Part shown: positions 6,747-11,591 of the stretch, one piece after another
Layout of the letters: each line of letters begins with the position of its first letter
Numbering within the stretch: the stretch's first letter is position 1
Assembly: GCA_013297545.1 (NCBI GenBank)
Contig: JAAFHH010000057.1
Coordinates: 1-11,591, forward strand
DNA length: 11,591 bases
Origin: Alphaproteobacteria bacterium
GTDB taxonomy: Bacteria; Pseudomonadota; Alphaproteobacteria; Elsterales; Elsteraceae
Direction of reading: 5' to 3'
Made by a program: the position numbers and the translations under genes
The notes under the pieces: generated by a model
What the model was told of the DNA's origin: nothing
Database searches by the model: none
The model's input: the letters and a program-made list of their open reading frames with translations, nothing else

Positions 6747-7406
6747 ATGTCGCTCACCCCAGGGGAAACCCTACAGTCTTCCATCCTGCGCGGCGGGCCT
6801 GGCAACGACACCCTGGTGGGTAGCGCTGGCATCGACACGGCGGTGTTCACCTACAATTCCCAGCAATATCGCATCACGGTGGTCGGCCGCTTTGCCGTGG
6901 TGGAACACAACATCGCGACGATCCTGGTGTTGCCGGGCACGCCGCTCGATGGCCGGGACTTGTTGATCGACATCGAACAAGTCCGTTTCAGCAATGGCAC
7001 CGTGTCGCTTGGCGCAATCCAGCCTGAGGGCATCCGTGCCGGCTTCGATGCCCGCTTCTATCTTTTGACCAATCCGGATGTCGCGGTTGCCATCGCTGCG
7101 GGTCCCGGTAGCTTGGCGGATCGGGCATTCGCGCACTGGGCCAGCAATGGCTGGCGCGAGGGGCGTGATCCGAATGCGTTCTTCGATACCAGCGCCTACC
7201 TCGCCGTAAACCGCGATATCGCGGCGGCTGGGATCGACCCGCTCGCCCACTACCTCGGCAGCGGTTGGCGCGAAGGCCGGCAAGCCTCACCCGAGTTCAA
7301 CGCGTTCACCTACCTGAATGCCAACCCCGACCTGCGCTTGGCCGGGGTGAACCCGCTCGATCACTACTTGAACTTCGGCTTCGCTGAGGGGCGCCCCCTC
7401 AGCTAA
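6747..7406 (+). CDS. Small RTX-type calcium-binding protein with three YLxxNPD...GWxEGR repeats, probably secreted or surface-exposed
   Basis: 219 residues. The N-terminus has one hemolysin-type nonapeptide unit pair, RGGPGNDTLVGSAGIDTAVF (15-34), which forms a calcium-binding beta-roll edge in RTX proteins. Residues 35-90 form a beta-rich linker ending IDIEQVRFSNGTV, common after RTX blocks. Then come three copies of a short repeat at about 100-145, 146-183 and 184-219, each with an aromatic-YL, NPD/NRD, HY or HW and G(W/F)xEGR. This repeat occurs in alphaproteobacterial surface and RTX proteins. There is no Sec signal peptide and no membrane segment; export by a type I system is plausible, but no such genes are in the window. 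ATG 6747 has GAGG at 6737-6740; a TTG at 6735 is a less likely start. The final codons sit in a hairpin. Function unknown. Confidence 0.8.
   Translation: MSLTPGETLQSSILRGGPGNDTLVGSAGIDTAVFTYNSQQYRITVVGRFAVVEHNIATILVLPGTPLDGRDLLIDIEQVRFSNGTVSLGAIQPEGIRAGFDARFYLLTNPDVAVAIAAGPGSLADRAFAHWASNGWREGRDPNAFFDTSAYLAVNRDIAAAGIDPLAHYLGSGWREGRQASPEFNAFTYLNANPDLRLAGVNPLDHYLNFGFAEGRPLS
7384..7402 (+). terminator. Hairpin at the 3' end of the RTX-repeat gene
   Basis: CTGAGGGG (7384-7391) and CCCCTCAG (7395-7402) form a perfect 8-bp GC-rich stem with a 3-base loop, ending one base before the TAA at 7404. No T-run follows, so intrinsic termination is uncertain; RNA 3'-end protection is equally possible. Confidence 0.4.
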
Positions 7407-7416
7407 GCCCAAGCAC

Positions 7417-7438
7417 GATCGGGGTCTAGACCCCGATC
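7417..7438. terminator. Perfect 22-bp palindrome between convergent genes, candidate bidirectional terminator
   Basis: GATCGGGGTCT (7417-7427) is followed directly by its reverse complement AGACCCCGATC (7428-7438). It lies between the convergent RTX-repeat and methyltransferase genes and contains the last codons and TAG stop (7426-7428) of the methyltransferase. Either strand's RNA could fold into a strong GC-rich hairpin with a tight turn at CTAG. Neither side has a T-run, so factor-independent termination is not assured; a protein-binding site is the alternative. Confidence 0.5.
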
Positions 7439-8967
7439 CCAAGCATCCGCAGCAACGGCAAGCGGTCGGCCCGCAACGACACTTCCACGCTGCGCAGTTC
7501 GGCCAGGTTTTCCTCGTCGGTTGCGAGTTCTTTGCCTTCCTTCACGACCTTGCGGCCGTTCGCCTTCAGCAGCTGGAACGCGCCATTGGCCGCGTCGGTC
7601 TGCCCCTGGTCCATCATGGCGAGCAGCATGAGGTCGAGCGCGTCGATCGTGACGCCAGAGCCAATCGCAGCGGCTGCCAGCACCGACGTGCCACGGCCCT
7701 CTAGCACCCGGCGCAGCAGCACCTTGTTCAAGGCAGCGACCCCCGGCAGGGCGGCCGCCTGCTCGGCTTCCGACACCGCTGGGAACACGTAGTTGATCGC
7801 CGCCAACACGCCGATCGCCGCAGTTGCTTCTTGTGGGCGCACAGTCGCCATCGCCGGCAGCTTCAAGATTTCGGCGAGCGTGGTCGGGCCTTCGGCCAAG
7901 CGATTGAGGATCGGCTGGTAGATCGCCTCGCGCAGCTCGATCTCTCCGATCGGCAGCTTGACCTTGAGCGGGCACTTGGCGAGCGGCATGCGCAGGGCGT
8001 AGCGCAGTGCGTGCGCCCGCTGGGTTTGCTCCCCAACGGCAATCGGCACCACGCCGCGGCCGTAGATGTCCCGGCGGAACTGCGCGTTCAGCCAGAAATC
8101 CTTCATGGTCTCGCGCATCGCCGGCTGCGGGACGGTCGCGAGCATTTCCCGCGCCGCCGGCGGCAGGGAGATGTCTGGCAGCTGCTCTTGCAAGGTCGCT
8201 GAGCCGACATAGCCCATGCGCGCTTCCGCCATCGATTCCGCGACATTGCGGTGGTAGAGCGGGCGCCATTCCTGGTTCAGGTATTCGTGCACCAGGTAGT
8301 TCGGCGACATGGTCTTCAAGCCGTCGAGCCGGTTCTTGATCTGCGGGTTGGCCGCAAAATAGAGCGCGTTCTTTTCCGCCATCGCGCGGGCTTGATCAGC
8401 CGCCGTGGTGAAGCGCTGGAAGATGCTGCCGGACGCCGCATTCGCCAGTTCGAACAACAGCTCGCGCATCGGTGCTGCCGCCGACCAACCGGGCAAGCAG
8501 TTGTAAGAGACGTAGCTGGTGCCGCCGAGCTTCAGCTTGGTCTTCAAGAAATCCAGGATCGCCTGCTGGTTTTCTTCGCTGATCCACGACCAGATGCCGT
8601 GCAGCACGATCATGTCGAACTGCGGCAGGGTCAGATCGGCCATCTCCAGGAAGGCAGCGTCGATGAACGTCACGTTCTTGAGGCCGGCTTCGGCTGCCAG
8701 CTGGCGCGCCCGGTTGATCTGCACCGGGTTGAAATCCATGCCGACAAAACGGCCCTGCGGGTAGGCGGCTGCCAGCACCAAGGTGGTCAGGCCCTGGCCG
8801 CAGGCGAGCTCGCAATAGTCGAACCCACCCTCCACCGGGGTGGGGGTTTGGCCTGCAACCAAGGTCGCAAAGCGCAAGTGGGATGGCGCCAATTCGTGGA
8901 AGTAACTGGTGGTGTACTCCACCTCGGTAACATAACCGCCGGTCCAGCTGGGTGACGTCCGCGCCAT
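7426..8967 (-). CDS. Class I SAM-dependent methyltransferase with methyltransferase regulatory domain
   Basis: Complete, 513 residues. The N-terminal Rossmann-like AdoMet domain (about 20-200) has motif I as DYCELACGQGLTTLVLA (50-66), motif II with acidic D78 in GMDFNPVQI, DAAFLEM (103-109) and FDMIVLHGIWSWIS (117-130). A region matching the methyltransferase regulatory domain (PF10119) covers about 220-305, with LVHEYLNQEWRPLY and MAEARMGYVGSATL. A helical C-terminal part (about 340-510) has no function I can name. This architecture and length recall the rickettsial protein-lysine methyltransferases and many uncharacterised alphaproteobacterial homologues; the substrate here is unknown. Start: ATG 8967 preceded by GAGAAGG with 9-base spacing, a good ribosome site. 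It is divergent from purH and convergent with the RTX-repeat gene, whose product is one conceivable but unproven target. Confidence 0.86.
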   Translation of the reverse strand: MARTSPSWTGGYVTEVEYTTSYFHELAPSHLRFATLVAGQTPTPVEGGFDYCELACGQGLTTLVLAAAYPQGRFVGMDFNPVQINRARQLAAEAGLKNVTFIDAAFLEMADLTLPQFDMIVLHGIWSWISEENQQAILDFLKTKLKLGGTSYVSYNCLPGWSAAAPMRELLFELANAASGSIFQRFTTAADQARAMAEKNALYFAANPQIKNRLDGLKTMSPNYLVHEYLNQEWRPLYHRNVAESMAEARMGYVGSATLQEQLPDISLPPAAREMLATVPQPAMRETMKDFWLNAQFRRDIYGRGVVPIAVGEQTQRAHALRYALRMPLAKCPLKVKLPIGEIELREAIYQPILNRLAEGPTTLAEILKLPAMATVRPQEATAAIGVLAAINYVFPAVSEAEQAAALPGVAALNKVLLRRVLEGRGTSVLAAAAIGSGVTIDALDLMLLAMMDQGQTDAANGAFQLLKANGRKVVKEGKELATDEENLAELRSVEVSLRADRLPLLRMLGIGV

Positions 8968-9126
8968 GGAATGCTGCCTTCTCGAAGCGAGTGTGGGGTG
9001 CGCCTACCACGATGACCATGTCATCGGCAACCTTTCGCTCAGCCCACGACATTGCCAGGGGCGATTGAAGGCGCTACACCCGCGCACGTTTCACCGCTCA
9101 CAGCCTGCCGACAGGACCGACCCTCC
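8968..9126. promoter_or_regulatory. Divergent methyltransferase/purH intergenic region with a 7-bp inverted repeat at 9010-9026
   Basis: This 159-bp gap must serve both genes. CGATGAC (9010-9016) and GTCATCG (9020-9026) form a perfect inverted repeat around CAT, centred about 50 bp upstream of the methyltransferase start and about 109 bp upstream of purH. That is a plausible operator position for the methyltransferase. GAGAAGG just upstream of 8967 (- strand) is the methyltransferase ribosome site. I see no convincing promoter hexamers and no recognisable purine riboswitch. Confidence 0.4.
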
Positions 9127-10692
9127 ATGCTCACCATCCACCGCGCCTTGATTTCGGTCTTCGACAAGACGGGCCTCGTGCCCTTCGCGCGCGCGCTTAG
9201 CGAGCGCGGCGTTGAGATCCTGTCGACCGGCGGCTCCGCCAAACTGATGGCCGACGCCGGGATCGCGGTGATCGAAGTGGCGGATCACACCGGCTTTCCG
9301 GAAATGATGGATGGTCGACTGAAAACCCTGCACCCGAAGGTCCATGGCGGGCTGCTCGGCGTGCGCGATGACCCCGCCCACGCAGCCGCCATGGCCGATC
9401 ACGGCATCGCGCCGATCGACCTGCTGGTGGTCAACCTTTACCCGTTCGAGCGCACAGTCGCCTCTGGCGCTGACACCAGTGCCTGCATCGAGACGATCGA
9501 TATCGGCGGGCCGGCGATGATCCGCTCGGCCGCCAAGAACCACGGCCATGTCGCCGTCGTCGTCGACCCGGCGGACTACGAGTCCGTGCTGGCCGACCTC
9601 GCGTCTGGCGGGGTACCGACGGAGCGGCGCCGGGCGCTCGCCGCCAAGGCGTTTGCGCGCACGGCGGCCTACGACGTCGCGATCGCCAACTGGTTCTCCG
9701 GCCTTACCGGGGCAGAGCCGGCGGAACGGCTGCTGGTCGCGGGGTCCTTGAAACAAGCCCTGCGCTATGGCGAGAACCCCCACCAGCGCGCAGCGTTCTA
9801 CGCGCTCAGCGACGCCCGCCCAGGGGTGGCAACCGCGACCCAGCGCGGCGGCAAGGAATTGTCCTACAACAACCTGAACGACACGGACGCGGCCTACGAG
9901 CTGGTCGCCGAATTCGCCGATCCGGCCTGCGTGATCGTCAAGCACGCGACCCCGTGCGGCGTGGCGGTCGCACAAGATCTGGTGCACGCGACCGAACGCG
10001 CGATCAAGTGCGATCCGGAAAGCGCCTTCGGCGGCATCGTTGCCTTCAACCGCCCGCTCGATGCGGCGTCGGCCGAACGGCTGAAGGACCTGTTCTTGGA
10101 GGTGATCATCGCGCCTGAGATCACCGACGAGGCGATGGCGGTGCTGGCACCGAAGACCAACCTGCGCCTGCTCGCCGCCCACGGCCTGCCGGACCCGACG
10201 GCAGCGGGCCTGCTGGTGCGCACCCTGGCCGGCGGCCTGCTGGTGCAAAGCCGCGACACCGCACGCCCGACCCGCGACACGGTCCGCTTGGTCAGCGACC
10301 GGGTACCGTCAGCCGTTGAGCTGCGCGACATGCTGATGGCGTTCACGATCGCCAAGCACGCGAAGTCGAACGCCATCGTGTTGGTGAAGGACGGCATGAC
10401 CGTCGGCATCGGGTCCGGCCAGACCAGCCGGGTGGAAGCCGCCCGCCAAGCCACCCGCCGCGCTGCCGACCTTGGCTATGCGGCCGGCGAGTCCACCAGC
10501 CGGGCGATCGGCGCCGTCGTCGCCTCCGACGCCTTCTTCCCGTTCGCCGATGGGCTAGAGACCTGCCTGTCTGCCGGCTGCACCGCCGCGATCCAGCCCG
10601 GCGGCGCCAAGCGCGACGACGAGGTGATCAAAGCCGCCAACGTGCGCGGGGCGGCGATGCTGTTCACCGACCTGCGGGTGTTTCGCCACTGA
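9127..10692 (+). CDS. purH: Bifunctional phosphoribosylaminoimidazolecarboxamide formyltransferase / IMP cyclohydrolase
   Basis: Cytoplasmic enzyme for the last two steps of de novo purine synthesis: formylation of AICAR by 10-formyl-THF, then ring closure to IMP. 521 residues, the normal length. The MGS-like IMP cyclohydrolase domain (1 to about 195) shows STGGSAKLMADAG (33-45), MDGRLKTLHPKVHGGLLG (61-78), NLYPFE (103-108) and IDIGGPAMIRSAAKN (124-138). The AICAR transformylase domain shows LRYGENPHQ (212-220), LSYNNLNDTDAAYEL (245-259), the catalytic K272-H273 pair in VKHATPCG, DPESAFGGIVAFNRP (296-310), KSNAIVL, GIGSGQTSRVEAAR (427-440), ASDAFFPFADGLE and IQPGGAKRDDEVI. All key residues are intact. 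Start ATG 9127 aligns with the family start and has AGGA about 10 bases upstream; the in-frame ATG at 9052 would add 25 unrelated residues. It ends 2 bp from the opposing hicB gene. Confidence 0.98.
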   Translation: MLTIHRALISVFDKTGLVPFARALSERGVEILSTGGSAKLMADAGIAVIEVADHTGFPEMMDGRLKTLHPKVHGGLLGVRDDPAHAAAMADHGIAPIDLLVVNLYPFERTVASGADTSACIETIDIGGPAMIRSAAKNHGHVAVVVDPADYESVLADLASGGVPTERRRALAAKAFARTAAYDVAIANWFSGLTGAEPAERLLVAGSLKQALRYGENPHQRAAFYALSDARPGVATATQRGGKELSYNNLNDTDAAYELVAEFADPACVIVKHATPCGVAVAQDLVHATERAIKCDPESAFGGIVAFNRPLDAASAERLKDLFLEVIIAPEITDEAMAVLAPKTNLRLLAAHGLPDPTAAGLLVRTLAGGLLVQSRDTARPTRDTVRLVSDRVPSAVELRDMLMAFTIAKHAKSNAIVLVKDGMTVGIGSGQTSRVEAARQATRRAADLGYAAGESTSRAIGAVVASDAFFPFADGLETCLSAGCTAAIQPGGAKRDDEVIKAANVRGAAMLFTDLRVFRH

Positions 10693-10694
10693 GG

Positions 10695-11045
10695 TCAGGC
10701 GGCGATTTCGTCTCGGTCGAGATGTTGACGCAGGGCATCGCTCACCAAAGTGTTGAGGTTGATCCCGCGGCGCTTGGCCATCAGTGCTGCCCGCCGGTGT
10801 AGTTCGCGTCCGGGCCGGACATTGAAGCTCCCTTTGAGCGGCACATCGGGCTTGCGACCCTCGGCCGCACAGAGCTCCAAGTAGTCGTCCACCGCTTCGT
10901 GAAAGGCGAGCTTCAGGCCTTTGGCATCCGCCGCTTCGTACATAACCAAGTCGCGGATGAATTCGAGGCGCCCATGCAATACCTCGTCTTGCTCACTGTA
11001 TTCAATCGAGCCGATGTAGTCCTTGTAGGTCAGCGTGGCGCTCAT
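10695..11045 (-). CDS. hicB: HicB-family antitoxin with C-terminal ribbon-helix-helix
   Basis: A 116-residue type II antitoxin. The N-terminal partial RNase H-like fold carries YKDYIGSIEYSEQDEVLHGR (7-26), IRDLVMYEA (30-38) and AFHEAVDDYLELC (47-59), a close match to the classical HicB pattern. The C-terminal part, KGSFNVRPGRELHRRAAL through INLNTLVSDALRQHL (71-109), is an Arc/MetJ-type ribbon-helix-helix DNA-binding module, so it should neutralise HicA by direct binding and repress its own operon. It starts with ATGA overlapping the hicA stop (4 bp), so the two are translationally coupled, toxin first. Its stop is 2 bp from the purH stop on the other strand, leaving no room for a terminator between them. 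Family assignment is firm; activity is not proven. Confidence 0.9.
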   Translation of the reverse strand: MSATLTYKDYIGSIEYSEQDEVLHGRLEFIRDLVMYEAADAKGLKLAFHEAVDDYLELCAAEGRKPDVPLKGSFNVRPGRELHRRAALMAKRRGINLNTLVSDALRQHLDRDEIAA

Positions 11046-11299
11046 ATCAGGCCCTCCTCGATCAGCACCGCCAAAACCGCCTCGACGACATAGAGCTTGA
11101 GGATCTTGCCGGGGTGCGGCTTATGCAACGCGATCGCTGGCGCTGTTGCATGGACAAACCGCCGCCGGGAACCGTCGGTTTTGCCAGGCGCTGCCTCGCG
11201 GTAGCCGAGGCCGTCCAGCAGCCGCACCAGCTCATCCCAAGAGAAGTCTTTCGGCTTACTCTTTAGTCGCTCGATCAGTTTGTCGCGCCGGGTCACCAT
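11042..11299 (-). CDS. hicA: HicA-family toxin (mRNA interferase-like), atypical active site
   Basis: An 85-residue double-stranded-RNA-binding-fold toxin that in the family cleaves mRNA in a translation-independent way. Visible: DKLIERLKSKPKDFSWDELV (6-25), LLDGLGYRE (27-35), GSRRRFVH (43-50) and IALHKPHPGKILK (56-68), then EAVLAVLIEEGLI. Canonical HicA proteins have GSH with a catalytic histidine; here the triplet is GSR, and histidines appear instead at H50, H59 and H62. This matches a long-spaced HicA subgroup (KPKDFSWDEL...GGSRRRF...LHKPHP) that I recognise as usually annotated HicA. The start chosen is ATG 11299, where homology begins; an in-frame start at 11401 would add 34 unrelated residues and run through the candidate operator. 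Only a weak GGCAGGG lies upstream. Confidence 0.85.
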   Translation of the reverse strand: MVTRRDKLIERLKSKPKDFSWDELVRLLDGLGYREAAPGKTDGSRRRFVHATAPAIALHKPHPGKILKLYVVEAVLAVLIEEGLI

Positions 11300-11355
11300 A
11301 CCCTGCCGCTCTAGCGTCGCTTCGAGACAAGAGAGTACGCGCTCGCCATGCGAGT

Positions 11356-11377
11356 TTGCAACTGTATTCAGTCGCAA
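11356..11377. promoter_or_regulatory. Inverted repeat upstream of hicA, candidate HicB operator
   Basis: On the + strand TTGCAACTG (11356-11364), 4-base spacer TATT, then CAGTCGCAA (11369-11377): 9-bp arms with one mismatch. It lies 57-78 bp upstream of the hicA start, in a locally AT-richer stretch, and a ribbon-helix-helix HicB would be expected to bind such a site. A second hairpin, CTCGC-CAT-GCGAG (11342-11354), adjoins it. On the - strand the TTGCAA arm could act as a -35, 18 bp from TACTCT (3/6 match), so repressor and polymerase could compete; that promoter is weak. Confidence 0.45.
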
Positions 11378-11420
11378 CGCACGCTCAGCTATCTCGGCCA
11401 ATAGGCGCCGGAGCGCAGAC

Positions 11421-11591
11421 CTAAACCACCGGCGTCAAGAGCGGTTTGCCCTCAGACCAGGCGACCAGGTTGTCGATCATCAGCTGACCCATGGCAGCCC
11501 GGGTTTCGATCGTGCCACTCGCTTGGTGCGGCTGCAGCACGACGGTGTCGAGGGCGAACAGGGCTTCCGGCACGCGCGGCTCGTCCGCAAA
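11421..11591 (-). CDS. D-isomer-specific 2-hydroxyacid dehydrogenase, C-terminal fragment (5' part beyond the window)
   Basis: The last 56 residues of a protein that runs off the right edge. The - strand frame begins FADEPRVPEALFALDTVVLQ and continues PHQASGTIETRAAM, MGQLMIDNLVAWSEGKP and LLTPVV before TAG at 11421-11423. VFxxEPxVPExL, the LxPHxASxT segment with the catalytic histidine (residue 22 of the visible part) and the NLxAWxxGKPLLTPV ending are diagnostic of NAD(P)-dependent D-2-hydroxyacid dehydrogenases; the closest resemblance is to glyoxylate/hydroxypyruvate reductases. The exact substrate cannot be judged from the C-terminus. It reads toward hicA on the same strand with about 120 bp between the stop and the hicA start, so read-through into the toxin-antitoxin operon is possible. 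Confidence 0.85.
   Translation of the reverse strand, partial: FADEPRVPEALFALDTVVLQPHQASGTIETRAAMGQLMIDNLVAWSEGKPLLTPVV

Noticed and set aside
9052..9126. 25-residue N-terminal extension of PurH
   Set aside because: PurH homologues start around MLTIHRALISV; the extra residues are unlike the family, and ATG 9127 has an AGGA upstream.
8968..9126. Possible purine or SAM/SAH riboswitch between the methyltransferase and purH genes
   Set aside because: Apart from one 7-bp inverted repeat I see no conserved aptamer core or multi-stem arrangement, and the repeat fits an operator better.
9091..10248. A 385-codon open frame on the - strand inside purH
   Set aside because: It is an antisense shadow of a fully conserved purH with no recognisable motif of its own.
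11300..11401. 34-residue N-terminal extension of HicA
   Set aside because: Homology begins at ATG 11299, the extension would cover the candidate operator, and no ribosome site precedes 11401.

Overview
The window is GC-rich, densely packed bacterial chromosome with almost no intergenic space. Protein sequence style, high G+C and gene content suggest an alphaproteobacterium, perhaps Rhodospirillales-like. That placement is inference: no rRNA or other phylogenetic marker beyond purH is present. Twelve protein genes are supported: ten complete and two cut by the window edges. I see no tRNA, rRNA, CRISPR array, insertion sequence or phage gene.

Layout. (1) Positions 2-4889, + strand: a catabolic operon with the 3' part of a solute-binding protein, two ABC sugar permeases, a dihydrodipicolinate synthase/N-acetylneuraminate lyase-superfamily enzyme and an enolase-superfamily (galactonate-dehydratase-like) enzyme. 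The first four overlap or abut and the fifth follows after 10 bases. The simplest reading is uptake of a sugar or sugar acid, dehydration to a 2-keto-3-deoxy acid, then cleavage or further dehydration. The ABC ATPase is not in the window. (2) 4870-5751, - strand: a family 2 glycosyltransferase of rhamnosyltransferase type, overlapping the operon tail-to-tail by 20 bp and facing away from (3). (3) 5904-6650, + strand: a Rossmann-fold NAD(P)-binding (SDR/NmrA-like) protein, preceded by a 9-codon mini-ORF with a good Shine-Dalgarno that overlaps its start codon. (4) 6747-7406, + strand: a small protein with one RTX-type calcium-binding repeat and three copies of a short YLxxNPD...HY...GWxEGR repeat. 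(5) 7426-8967, - strand: a two-part methyltransferase with a regulatory domain, convergent with (4) across a perfect 22-bp palindrome that contains its stop codon. (6) 9127-10692, + strand: purH, complete. (7) 10695-11299, - strand: a hicA-hicB toxin-antitoxin pair ending 2 bp from purH, with an inverted repeat upstream that is a candidate operator. (8) 11421-11591, - strand: the last 56 residues of a D-2-hydroxyacid dehydrogenase.

Most of the window is made of recognisable families. I do not see a clear new multi-gene system. The points most worth checking are the altered active sites in the two sugar-acid enzymes, the atypical HicA (no GSH histidine), the coupled mini-ORF, the RTX/short-repeat protein, and the stop-codon palindrome.
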